This document shows positions 7,331 to 14,844 of a stretch of 64,000 bases of DNA, piece by piece. Each line of letters starts with the position of its first letter. Positions within the stretch are counted from its first letter, which is position 1. Position numbers and translations under genes: made by a program. Below the pieces are notes generated by a model that was given only the letters and a program-made list of their open reading frames with translations, searched no databases and was not told the DNA's origin. This DNA comes from Paenibacillus nanensis (GTDB taxonomy: Bacteria; Bacillota; Bacilli; Paenibacillales; Paenibacillaceae), in contig NZ_QXQA01000020.1 of NCBI RefSeq assembly GCF_003583765.1, positions 1 to 64,000 on the forward strand, given 5' to 3'.

Positions 7331-8365
7331 ATGCGCTTGAAGTTTCGTATATTGCCGCTGCTGCTGTCCGTATTTCTGCTATTCGCGATGTGGTCGGCCG
7401 TGGCGTATGCCGAGGAAAAAACCACTTTCTCATTGAGCGGTTCCGTCAGCCATGTAAACGTTGGAGATGAAGTTACGGCCGCTGTTGAAGGCCATAGTGT
7501 GAAGGACGTTTACGGATACGAGCTTCGTCTATCCTACGACCCGAAAGTATTGAGCTTCCGAAAAGCATCCACTGCTTGGGAAGGGTTCACGGTCCCTCCG
7601 ATTGTAGAGAACGGAACCATTACATTCGCGCACACGAAGGTGGGCAATAACAAGGGCGAGAGCGGACATGTGCACTTTGCCTCGCTTCAATTCGAAGCCA
7701 TCGGCCAAGGCGATGCCGCAATTCAATTAACACGGATTAAGCTGGTTGACAGCGGGGGTGGCAGCACAACGGCAGAACCAGGCTTGTTGTTGAATATCAA
7801 TATTCCAGTAAAGAAACCTATTAACTATCTTGATACGAAAGGCCACTGGGCCGAGGAAGACATTGCAAGGGCGACCGAGATGGGCTGGATCAACGGATTA
7901 CCGGATGGCAGATTCGCCCCGGAAAAAGAGGTTACCCGCGCTCAATTCGCCACGATGCTCTCAAGAGCGCTTGAACTGTCAACTCAATCCGACTTGGCTC
8001 AGACCTTTAAGGACGATGAGCAAATTCCGGCCTACGCAAAATCCCATGTTTCGCAGGCGGCCGCTGCCGGATTGGTAAAAGGATACGAGGACGCAACGTT
8101 CAGGCCGGCACGGTCGATTACCCGATCCGAGATAACGGTCATGCTTATGCGCGTATTAGGCTACGAAGATAACATTGCTTCGAGTCCTCCTCTCGCCTAT
8201 GAAGATGCAGACCAAGTGCCAGAGTGGGCTTATCCAGCCATTGCGGCAGCTTCGGACTTGGGCATAGTCAAAGGAAGGAGCAATAACAAATTCGCTCCAG
8301 GCGGCTATACGACTCGGGCAGAAGCAGTTACCTTGATTTTAAGAATATTAGACCGTATTTCTTGA
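7331..8365 (+). CDS. Cohesin protein anchored by three SLH domains
   Basis: A 344-residue surface protein with a signal peptide (1-27, ending AVAYA), a cohesin-like beta domain (about 31-156; YELRLSYDPKVLSF is typical) and three SLH repeats (about 165-344). Each SLH repeat has the pattern of an aromatic/acidic opening, an A-x-x-G-hydrophobic-(I/V)-x-G turn and a TRAE/TRAQF/TRSEI motif. SLH triplets bind pyruvylated wall polysaccharide, so the cohesin would face outward as a dockerin receptor, like the anchoring proteins of clostridial cellulosomes. The only dockerin seen in the window is on the esterase just upstream, which makes it the obvious ligand (inference). The ATG at 7331 follows AAGGAG at close spacing. 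Confidence 0.8.
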   Translation: MRLKFRILPLLLSVFLLFAMWSAVAYAEEKTTFSLSGSVSHVNVGDEVTAAVEGHSVKDVYGYELRLSYDPKVLSFRKASTAWEGFTVPPIVENGTITFAHTKVGNNKGESGHVHFASLQFEAIGQGDAAIQLTRIKLVDSGGGSTTAEPGLLLNINIPVKKPINYLDTKGHWAEEDIARATEMGWINGLPDGRFAPEKEVTRAQFATMLSRALELSTQSDLAQTFKDDEQIPAYAKSHVSQAAAAGLVKGYEDATFRPARSITRSEITVMLMRVLGYEDNIASSPPLAYEDADQVPEWAYPAIAAASDLGIVKGRSNNKFAPGGYTTRAEAVTLILRILDRIS

Positions 8366-8390
8366 CAACTGCCCTCTTCCAAAGAAGGTA

Positions 8391-8442
8391 TAACGGTTCG
8401 ATTCGCTTCAATCTTGGTCCCATCGACGAAATAATGTTCCAA
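8391..8442 (-). pseudogene. Short remnant of an IS1182-family transposase
   Basis: On the minus strand 17 codons read LEHYFVDGTKIEANRTV. FVDGTKIEAN is a hallmark of IS1182-family transposases, just before the expected KY(T/S)FVW. No flanking transposase sequence survives on either side, so this is a decayed relic. A long GGGGCGTCCC...GGGACATCCCC hairpin follows 43 bases to the right and may be what is left of the element's end. Confidence 0.6.
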
Positions 8443-8484
8443 TTTGTACAATGGGAGATTACTTTTTTGTTTACTAATTTAAAT

Positions 8485-8527
8485 GGGGCGTCCCTTAGTC
8501 ATTGCTAATGACTTTTGGGACATCCCC
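8485..8527. repeat. Long imperfect hairpin, possible IS end and/or terminator
   Basis: The outer arms GGGGCGTCCC and GGGACATCCCC enclose a perfect inner AGTCATT-GCT-AATGACT hairpin. It lies between the cohesin-SLH gene and the stop of the WYL regulator, so it may terminate either. The right-arm sequence TTTTGGGACATCCCC recurs at about 35293-35308, which suggests a dispersed repeat. Confidence 0.45.
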
Positions 8528-8587
8528 TTTACTGTGTGATATTTCAATTATTCCTGTTTTCCTTTCCCCTACCGGATCGGATAGAAC

Positions 8588-9556
8588 TCAAGGAAACTTT
8601 AGTTTTTCTAAACGCCTCTCCAAAATCATGCGCAGCTCATCAGGAATCCTCTCAAACTCAACCCCTTCCCCCAAAAACAAAAGCCAATCCGCATAATACA
8701 CCAGCGCCTCATCATCGGACACATCCAATTGAACATTAAATATCCCGCTCGACTGGAACATCCCGGTAAGGGACAACACAATCCCCGGCGGGTGCATACG
8801 CTTAAAACGCCGAATGCCGGTCGCATCCAGCTTCACAACCAGATTGGACTCCCGTGCGCGAAGCCGTTTTTTATCGATAATCTCTTGCTCGGACCATTTC
8901 AGCTTCTGCTCGGAAATGGCCGAGTCCCGCAGCATCTCAACAGGCAAATAACGAAACTCATCCGTATCAAAATCATAAACCTCGGCCAGCCACTGAGCGT
9001 TCGAGTTGAAAACATGCAGCAAATAAACGTCCATCAACTGCGGCCAGCCGGGACTCAGCTCATAGGTCAAGCGCAAGTGCTTATCCCGCACAGCAAGCGA
9101 AATCAGCTGGTTCAGCTCCGGAGGCGCCGCATCATCGAGCTCCAGAAGATTCGGATTGGCAGGATTCGTATTTTCAAAAAGCACGATATGATTCAGCTCG
9201 ATCAGCTCGTCTTGCTGAGTTTGCGACGCGATGCCAATAAGCTTTTCCGTGATAGAGCGGCGATTATGCAAATAAGGCAGCTGCGAATTTTTCGAGGCGA
9301 TGAAGCTGATAAAAATCGCCTTCAGCTCATCCGGCGTGAAGCGGACGGCGGGCAGATACTGGTTTTGCATGACATAATAGCCGCCGCCGCGCCCAAGCTC
9401 AGTCGTCAGCGGAAAACCCATCTCCTGAATCTCATTAATATCGCGAATCGCCGTCGCTCGGGAAATCTTGAACTCCCGCTGAAGCTCGGCAATCGTAAAG
9501 CGCGCGCGATTATTGATATAGCGCATGATTAGGTTAATTCGTTCCGTTTTCTTCAT
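8588..9556 (-). CDS. WYL-domain HTH transcriptional regulator (YafY type)
   Basis: A 322-residue regulator. Residues 1-60 form a DeoR-type winged helix: ERINLIMRYIN, then the recognition segment SRATAIRDINEIQ, then the wing LGRGGGYYV. The middle and C-terminal part form the WYL-type ligand-binding region. It is divergent from two paralogous effector-binding-domain genes. The 83-base intergenic region has a perfect palindrome (9569-9585), which suggests that it controls those genes and itself. The ligand is unknown; WYL domains are generally thought to sense small molecules or nucleic-acid ligands. Confidence 0.85.
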   Translation of the reverse strand: MKKTERINLIMRYINNRARFTIAELQREFKISRATAIRDINEIQEMGFPLTTELGRGGGYYVMQNQYLPAVRFTPDELKAIFISFIASKNSQLPYLHNRRSITEKLIGIASQTQQDELIELNHIVLFENTNPANPNLLELDDAAPPELNQLISLAVRDKHLRLTYELSPGWPQLMDVYLLHVFNSNAQWLAEVYDFDTDEFRYLPVEMLRDSAISEQKLKWSEQEIIDKKRLRARESNLVVKLDATGIRRFKRMHPPGIVLSLTGMFQSSGIFNVQLDVSDDEALVYYADWLLFLGEGVEFERIPDELRMILERRLEKLKFP

Positions 9557-9568
9557 GGTCCATAAATA

Positions 9569-9585
9569 GTATCATTTTTTGATAC
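9569..9585. promoter_or_regulatory. Palindromic operator between WYL regulator and GyrI-like genes
   Basis: The perfect inverted repeat GTATCA-TTTTT-TGATAC sits 13 bases from the regulator's start codon and 54 bases from the divergent gene. It is the only obvious palindrome in the intergenic region. Assignment to the WYL protein is inferred from position. Confidence 0.6.
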
Positions 9586-9639
9586 ATTTAGCCAATAGAA
9601 TCAATCTTGTAAATAAAACTTCAAAGGAGCGATAAAAAA

Positions 9640-10119
9640 ATGACGAACTACTCCATTCAAACCATCTCGGAAAACTACAAAATGACGGCTTTCGGTGTTA
9701 CACTTGAAGATTATAACGATTGGGCAGGCAATGCGGCAAAAACGGCAGCGAAAAAAGCTGAAATTACGGAAAACGGCAAGCTTGCTGAACTTCTCGCTCT
9801 CGCCGACGGGCAAGAATATCAAATCAACTACAGCCTCAGCGGCAAGGCTTGGCGGGGCTTCGGCGTAATGGGCGAGTTCGATCTGGAAGGCGCGGTCGTC
9901 CTCGATTTCCTTGCCGGCGACTACCTCGTCGTGCCTGGCGCAGGAGCTGACAAAGACCGTCTCGCCGACGAAATTACAGGCAACGTTTTCGGCGGTTTGC
10001 TGCAGCAAATCCCAGACTACCAATACGTGGGTCCGGGTAACGCCACCTTCGTCAAAGCAGCTGGGAATGGCGAATTTTACGGCGAAATGTGGCTACGCGT
10101 AAAAAAAGTCAACGGCTAA
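9640..10119 (+). CDS. GyrI-like effector-binding domain protein, copy 1
   Basis: A 159-residue soluble protein that looks like a stand-alone AraC/GyrI-type effector-binding domain. It has an N-terminal beta strand with MTAFGV, a central VLDFLAGDYLVVPG block, a helix with ITGNVFGGLLQQIP, and the ending FYGEMWLRVKK. There is no DNA-binding region. Such stand-alone domains bind hydrophobic ligands or act as cyclopropanoid hydrolases. A 24-base gap separates it from a second copy, so they form an operon opposite the WYL regulator. AAAGGAGCG precedes the start. Confidence 0.75.
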   Translation: MTNYSIQTISENYKMTAFGVTLEDYNDWAGNAAKTAAKKAEITENGKLAELLALADGQEYQINYSLSGKAWRGFGVMGEFDLEGAVVLDFLAGDYLVVPGAGADKDRLADEITGNVFGGLLQQIPDYQYVGPGNATFVKAAGNGEFYGEMWLRVKKVNG

Positions 10120-10143
10120 ACTCTTGGATAAAGGAGCGCTTGC

Positions 10144-10620
10144 ATGACAGATTACACGCTTGAACACAAAAAATCTTTCACATTGACCGCTTATGGGTTC
10201 TCATTACGGTCGAACTTCCAAGACATGTCGGCTTTGCAAAAGGAAAAAGCTGAATTTTGGAGCAGACTCAAGGCCGATGGACGTTTTGACAAGCTCAAAG
10301 GCGCCGCCAAAGACGATCGTGAATGGTCGGTCAACGAGGTTTATCAAGGCAAACCGTGGAATTATTTTGCGGTTGAGGCTGGGAAATCTGTGGGTGACGC
10401 AACGCGCATTATCGAGTTTCCAGAGAGCGAGTACATCGTGGTGGCAGGGAACGGCGAGAAGGAAGCTTTGTTTGATCAGCTGACTTACCTTGCTTTTGGC
10501 GAAGTTTTGTCCCAAATCACGGATTATGCATACATCGGCGGTCCAAATGCAACTTATCGCATCGATAACGGCGACGGTACGTTCTACGGCGAATTTTGGG
10601 TGCCTGTGGTTAAAAAATAA
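10144..10620 (+). CDS. GyrI-like effector-binding domain protein, copy 2
   Basis: A 158-residue paralogue of the preceding gene with the same lay-out: LTAYGFSL near the start, YIVVAGNGEKEALFDQLTYLAFGEVLSQI in the middle and NATYRI...FYGEFWVPVVKK at the end. The two have clearly diverged at protein level, so the duplication is not recent, and they could form a heterodimer or bind different ligands. The binding site AAAGGAGCG is six bases before the ATG. A strong terminator follows at 10643. Confidence 0.75.
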   Translation: MTDYTLEHKKSFTLTAYGFSLRSNFQDMSALQKEKAEFWSRLKADGRFDKLKGAAKDDREWSVNEVYQGKPWNYFAVEAGKSVGDATRIIEFPESEYIVVAGNGEKEALFDQLTYLAFGEVLSQITDYAYIGGPNATYRIDNGDGTFYGEFWVPVVKK

Positions 10621-10642
10621 GCTATTTGTGAAGGCAAATGTG

Positions 10643-10671
10643 GGGCCATCCTTTAGAGGGATGGCCCTTCT
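10643..10671 (+). terminator. Terminator of the GyrI-like gene pair
   Basis: The stem GGGCCATCC, a 7-base loop and GGATGGCCC, followed by TTCTTC, lie 22 bases after the stop. Confidence 0.7.
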
Positions 10672-10697
10672 TCATGTTCGTTCTAAACGGTCCCCCC

Positions 10698-12377
10698 TTA
10701 TTTTGTCACGAGAAAGTTAGGGAGTTTTTTTTCAAGATACTCAATTCTATCCGTATAATCTTGGCGTGCATGAGTTTCCGATAGTATATTGCTCGACACT
10801 AACAAGTCATAAAATGATTTCAGCATCTGGGCTGATATAGCGGAAGTAATCATCATTCTTTGACCGTCGATCAGAACAGAAGATATTTTTTCAGGCTGTA
10901 TAAGTTCAATCTGTACGCCGCTTCCGTCGATGATGAAATACATCTCTTTTACATTTTCAAACACGAGATGTTTGACTTCTGCCCCGTTCGCCAAGCGACT
11001 CTGAACGTCTTTCATGGAATAGCCCGGGATCGGATCATTTATCAGCAGCCATTTCGCAAATTCTTTTGCATCGACTTCATCCGTATCATATGTTTTCCAA
11101 ACTGCGCCACTATCTTTGCTTATCTGTACTGTGTTATCCCTCAAGACACGAAGATAGATTTCGTTGTCCATATAAACGGCACGATACTTTGAAGCCATTA
11201 GGCTGTCAATCAACTTCGGCACATCATATTTCTTGTTGAACGTTAAATCATGCGGCATTAAATCTGTAAGGGCGGCGCCTTGAGATAATACGGGCACGAT
11301 TTCGGTAGTGAGGGCACCTTGATATAATGCGGGCACAATTTCGGCTGTAGGGTTGTCGACACTCGCAGCAGTTTCCGTTTTGTTGTGTGCAGAAGTCGCA
11401 AAGACGACAACAACGCAGGCTGCAAGCCCAATAGCAAGCAGCGTCGTGGCGATCGTGATTTTCTTGGTTTTCATGATGGATATAATCCTTTCTTCGATCG
11501 GGTTTTTGGAAAAGCCGCTAATCATCGGCGACATACCGATTTTCTTTTCTTCCAAACGCACAAGCGCCCTTGCATAAGCAGGTTTCGTGTTTTCCCCAAA
11601 CTTGCGTATGACTGCTTCATCACAGAATAGCTCAATATCGCGGTTGGCAAGGATATACATGACCCATACAAACGGGTTGAACCAATGGACGCATACGCCA
11701 GCGGCAAGAATCCATTTTTTTAGTGTGTCGAATCGCTTGATGTGCGTCAATTCGTGGGTCAGGATAAGCGCAAGCTGGCTCTCTTCGTCATAGTCTAAAT
11801 TTTTAGGCAAAAGGACAACAGGCCGAAATATACCGTATGTAAGCGGAGTTGAAATATGATCTAGCTGCCTGATTTGAACATCTCGCCATAATACATTTGA
11901 TTGCTGCCATTTTGTTATAAAATCGTTTCGAATAGGCACCGCCATTTTGTAGATTTTGCGATACCTGAAATGCGGAATGATAAAAAATAAAGCACACAAC
12001 GCAAAACCAACTAACCACACCCATACAAAAGGCGATATTTGTGAAGCCGTCTTCAATGGCGTCATCGGCGCGGTCACATGTTCTGTAATGGGAGGCTTTG
12101 GTGGCATGATTACCATGGTTCCATCCATAAATGTTGAGCTTTCTGGCGCTGGCGAGGAAATCAATTTTGGCGCAGAAACCATTTTGTTTAAATGTTCCGC
12201 TGCCATAAAAATGCTAAATGGCGATTGAACGGAAACAGGTACTAGCAATTGCATTAATGCAACACCCCAAAGAAGGATAAAGGTCATTTTGGGCAGCTTG
12301 TGAAGAAGCAAGGAACGCATGAACATAACTGCAAGAATGAAGACGGAAGCCGAAATACTCATTTGAAGTAACGACAT
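10698..12377 (-). CDS. BlaR1/MecR1-type M56 metalloprotease sensor
   Basis: A 559-residue membrane protein. It has four predicted helices (about 5-25, 31-50, 115-135 and 225-245, plus one near 310) and a cytosolic zinc protease loop with HELTH (208-212) and the downstream ELFCDEA. A long C-terminal extracytosolic region follows from about residue 330. In BlaR1 that region is a penicillin-binding sensor. Here it has no SxxK/YxN pattern and reads as two beta-rich segments, so it senses something else. Signal-triggered cleavage of the partner BlaI-type repressor is the expected mechanism. It starts nine bases after the repressor gene stops. Confidence 0.85.
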   Translation of the reverse strand: MSLLQMSISASVFILAVMFMRSLLLHKLPKMTFILLWGVALMQLLVPVSVQSPFSIFMAAEHLNKMVSAPKLISSPAPESSTFMDGTMVIMPPKPPITEHVTAPMTPLKTASQISPFVWVWLVGFALCALFFIIPHFRYRKIYKMAVPIRNDFITKWQQSNVLWRDVQIRQLDHISTPLTYGIFRPVVLLPKNLDYDEESQLALILTHELTHIKRFDTLKKWILAAGVCVHWFNPFVWVMYILANRDIELFCDEAVIRKFGENTKPAYARALVRLEEKKIGMSPMISGFSKNPIEERIISIMKTKKITIATTLLAIGLAACVVVVFATSAHNKTETAASVDNPTAEIVPALYQGALTTEIVPVLSQGAALTDLMPHDLTFNKKYDVPKLIDSLMASKYRAVYMDNEIYLRVLRDNTVQISKDSGAVWKTYDTDEVDAKEFAKWLLINDPIPGYSMKDVQSRLANGAEVKHLVFENVKEMYFIIDGSGVQIELIQPEKISSVLIDGQRMMITSAISAQMLKSFYDLLVSSNILSETHARQDYTDRIEYLEKKLPNFLVTK

Positions 12378-12386
12378 CCCCTCACC

Positions 12387-12746
12387 TCATTCCATGCTAT
12401 CGATCAGACGTTTCAAGCGGCTGATTTCTTCTGCCGACAGTCGTTTTTGTCCGAGCAATGAAGCAATCAGTCTGTCGGGGGCGCCGTCATACATTTTATT
12501 AATCAGCTCTGTTGTTTCGTGTTCTTGCGCTTGCTCTCGTGTAACCAGCGCATGGCAGACGAAATTAGGCTCCCGTCGCTCGATCGCCCCTTTATCCAGG
12601 CATCTCTTGATGATGGTATAAGTTGTTGTTTTACTCCAACCTACTTTTTCTTTAGTAATTTCTGCAATTCTCTTGGCGGGTGTATCGCCTTCTTTCCACA
12701 AGATTTCCATAATATGAAGCTCGCTATCGAATAACTTCATGACCAA
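12387..12746 (-). CDS. BlaI/MecI/CopY-family repressor
   Basis: A 119-residue winged-helix repressor with ELHIMEILWKEGD, the recognition region GWSKTTTYTIIKRCLDKGAI, and a C-terminal dimerisation helix. The partner M56 protease would inactivate it by cleavage near the domain junction. The start is taken as TTG at 12746, seven bases after GAGGTG; an internal ATG at 12740 is an alternative. Two operator palindromes lie just upstream (12770-12816), which indicates autoregulation. Neither a beta-lactamase nor a copper ATPase is adjacent, so the target regulon may be only this operon or may lie elsewhere. Confidence 0.88.
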   Translation of the reverse strand: MVMKLFDSELHIMEILWKEGDTPAKRIAEITKEKVGWSKTTTYTIIKRCLDKGAIERREPNFVCHALVTREQAQEHETTELINKMYDGAPDRLIASLLGQKRLSAEEISRLKRLIDSME

Positions 12747-12769
12747 ATGAAAGCACCTCGTTCCTATTC

Positions 12770-12816
12770 ATTCTACTACTGTAGAATCACATATTATCAT
12801 TCTACTGGAGTAGAAT
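12770..12816. promoter_or_regulatory. Twin operators of the BlaI-type repressor
   Basis: Two perfect 7-4-7 palindromes share the same arms: ATTCTAC-TACT-GTAGAAT (12770-12787) and ATTCTAC-TGGA-GTAGAAT (12799-12816). Their centres are 29 bp apart. The CTAC/GTAG cores resemble BlaI/MecI/CopY operator half-sites. The minus-strand -10-like GATAAT lies between them, so binding would block the operon's promoter. Confidence 0.8.
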
Positions 12817-12902
12817 CGTTTTGTCGATAGAGTCCTGTCATTTTCTTACACCCGTTCATTCTTCCCCATGCAGCCCTTATTGACTGCCTCTGTATTTAGA
12901 AC

Positions 12903-13018
12903 AAAAAAGACGCCGAATATTCGACGTCAATCATTAGCGTAGCGCTGTATGACATAGAAAAAGACAGCCTTCCGGCCGAAGCTGTTCCACCAAAAAAGCC
13001 CCCCTTAACCAAGGAGAG
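12903..13018 (-). terminator. Three tandem terminator hairpins
   Basis: Read on the minus strand: GCTCTCCTT-GGTT-AAGGGGGGC then T6 (12992-13018); ACAGC...GCTGT then CTTTTTC (12958-12985); GACGTCGAATATTCGGCGTC then T6 (12903-12928). The first is well placed to end the GNAT gene at 13092. The other two give redundant protection of the following BlaI promoter region from read-through. Confidence 0.7.
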
Positions 13019-13091
13019 CGCGACACCATTGCTTCTCGTTATTTTCCAACCTTAATGTACGGTATACGCAACATGAAGCTAAAACATCTTA

Positions 13092-13616
13092 TCAGGTGGT
13101 CTCCAACTTATACACCTTGGCATACAACGAGCCTTTTATTTTCTCAAAAGTACCCTCATCCACTTTGCTGCCTGAAGTCATAATGAACAACGGAATAGCC
13201 TTCTTTCCCTGAGAGATTGGAGGCTGCATATATGGATATTCATTAAGGAAAAAATGGTTTCGTTGGTAGAAGCCGATACGTCTTCTCGCTATTTCTGTCT
13301 CTGGCGGTTCAACTTCCAAACAAACGGTTTTACTAAGCAGTTTCAGCAGTTCACTCAGTACATATGCTCCTATTCCACCACTTCTATGCTTAGGATTTAC
13401 AGCAAAATGCTCGATGAAAGCGAACTCGTTAAAATCCCAAACCGCGATAAAGGCCTTAATGTCTTGAGATTCCGTATACAACCCATATATAGAATAGGCA
13501 GGGTTACTAAGAAGTGCTTTTTGCTCATCGTAAGGCCGATATTCATCGCTTGGAAAACTCATTTCCATTAGCTCATATACTCTAGAGAAATCTTGAATTT
13601 TTAGTTTTTCTATCAT
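13092..13616 (-). CDS. GNAT-family N-acetyltransferase
   Basis: A 174-residue acetyltransferase. The acetyl-CoA motif is FIEHFAVNPKHRSGGIGAYVL (R-x-x-G-I-G), preceded by the strand FIAVWDFNEFAF and followed by the CLEVEPP strand and RIGFYQRNHFF. The start is the ATG at 13616, with GAGGAG nine bases upstream; an upstream in-frame ATG at 13655 has no such site. The substrate is unknown. It is monocistronic, followed by three terminators. Confidence 0.85.
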   Translation of the reverse strand: MIEKLKIQDFSRVYELMEMSFPSDEYRPYDEQKALLSNPAYSIYGLYTESQDIKAFIAVWDFNEFAFIEHFAVNPKHRSGGIGAYVLSELLKLLSKTVCLEVEPPETEIARRRIGFYQRNHFFLNEYPYMQPPISQGKKAIPLFIMTSGSKVDEGTFEKIKGSLYAKVYKLETT

Positions 13617-13779
13617 CGTAATTAGCTCCTCACTAACCGAATAAAATGGGGACATCGCCCGTAAGGCTAGCCACTCCTATTCAAGGTTTCTTTTCCATAC
13701 AAAAAATTCTTGCTAATAACAGCCTTTCAGCCCGCATTCCGCCGTTCTCCATTAATCCATTCCCCGACTTTAATGATTT

Positions 13780-14103
13780 GCCTCTTGTCTATTCATGCTC
13801 TGGATGTTCCTCGGCTGCACAGACCGCTAAGCTGATTGCTATTAAAATGGACCGAGAAAAGAAAAAATATCGGAAATGTCCTGCATCGCCGGTGTCGGTG
13901 GTGATGTCAAACCGCTTGTCAAAACAGCAAAGTCAGGACGTGACATTATTGCAATTGACGGTTGTCCTTTGTCCTGCTGCAAGAACTGTTCAGCCAGGCA
14001 CGACGTTCAGCCTAAGTATCATTTTGATTTATCGGACTTTGACGTGCCAAAGCGCATAGGAGAAGATCCTAACCCCCATCATTTCCTGAGCACAATATTA
14101 TAA
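13780..14103 (+). pseudogene. Frameshifted DGC-domain zinc-binding protein
   Basis: The first part (about 13785-13867) reads PLVYSCSGCSSAAQTAKL, and the second (about 13868-14103) reads MSCIAGVGGDVKPLVKTAKS, then AIDGCPLSCCKNC. Together these match the DGC-domain putative zinc-binding family. The two halves lie in different frames. Adding one A to the A6 run at 13862-13867 would join them exactly where the family has ...EMSCIAGVGGD. No start codon with a binding site precedes the first half, which suggests genuine decay; a sequencing slip in the homopolymer cannot be excluded. Confidence 0.7.
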
Positions 14104-14221
14104 TTTTAATTTCAGTATCGCGGTTGATTTCATTACACTCTCCGCCGCCGCCAGATTTCTTTAGTTTAGTAGTAGCAATGCAACGTAACCCATTGTAATA
14201 TAGGTTACTTATGCGTCAAGA

Positions 14222-14500
14222 TCAAGGGAGTGCTTTTATAAATCTTAATGGCATGATACACTCCGGCACAACTTCCATATTGTGGGTGCGCGCTGCCATA
14301 ACTGCCGGCTCATCCCCCACCCCAAAACAATAGTCTGCAGCTTTAATTGCTTCGTCTACCTTAACCCGGTTACTTAGCAGCAGATTTTGATATTGAACTT
14401 GATTTCGAATTTGATTAAATGTCTTTTGAAGAGATTTACCTTGAGGTTCATAAACACCAAACAGATTAACAATAATTACTTTACCAATCTCCATCGTCAT
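14222..14500 (-). CDS. Small hypothetical protein, possibly a gene fragment
   Basis: A 92-residue reading frame with a strand-like start (GKVIIVNLFGVYEPQGKSL) and a later AIKAADYCFGVGDEPAVM segment. The alternation of VVNLF and a later A-D-x-x-x-G-x-G recalls the middle of DUF1643-type proteins, but not enough to assign. There is no good binding site and it sits among gene remnants (DGC pseudogene on one side, VOC fragment on the other), so it may be an internal fragment of a dead gene. Confidence 0.35.
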   Translation of the reverse strand: MTMEIGKVIIVNLFGVYEPQGKSLQKTFNQIRNQVQYQNLLLSNRVKVDEAIKAADYCFGVGDEPAVMAARTHNMEVVPECIMPLRFIKALP

Positions 14501-14547
14501 CTGGTGCTATCACGTACTGTGGATGACATCGATGATGGTATTAGCAA

Positions 14548-14601
14548 ATGGTTATTGTTGATCCCGATGGGAATGAAATTGTAATCAAGCATGCCAGTTA
14601 A
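14548..14601 (+). pseudogene. C-terminal remnant of a VOC/glyoxalase-family gene
   Basis: Seventeen codons, MVIVDPDGNEIVIKHAS followed by TAA, match the classic C-terminal strand of glyoxalase/bleomycin-resistance (VOC) proteins (DPDGN-E). The frame is closed by a TAG just upstream and no further VOC sequence is visible. Confidence 0.5.
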
Positions 14602-14721
14602 TGCGCTGTCATGACACACTTTGGTCAGGAAGATATTTCGCTGGAAGAAAGGAGAGTGGAGGAATGGAGTAAGAGTATCTTAAATAAGTAGAAAAAGGAT
14701 AATTAAGTATGAACATGCACA

Positions 14722-14776
14722 TTGTGACAACAGATGTTGCTCTCTATAATGAAAGCGCAAACATAAATTGTTTGCG
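14722..14776 (+). promoter_or_regulatory. Promoter with overlapping cre-like site and palindrome for the giant esterase gene
   Basis: The -35 TTGTGA (14722-14727), 17 bases and the -10 TATAAT (14745-14750) are followed, sharing the last T, by TGAAAGCGCAAACA (14750-14763). This is one mismatch from the CcpA consensus and has the same mismatch position as at 5082. A perfect inverted repeat CGCAAACA-TAAAT-TGTTTGCG (14756-14776) overlaps the cre-like site and may bind a second, substrate-specific regulator. Confidence 0.65.
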
Positions 14777-14844
14777 TGTCAAGTGTCCATATACGATGCG
14801 GGTAAGCCGTGGCGCACCGGATCAAAAAAAGGAGGATTTCATTT

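Noticed and set aside
9640..10620. Minus-strand frames opposite the GyrI-like genes
   Set aside because: The plus-strand frames have binding sites, paralogous sequence and a terminator; the opposite frames are shadows.
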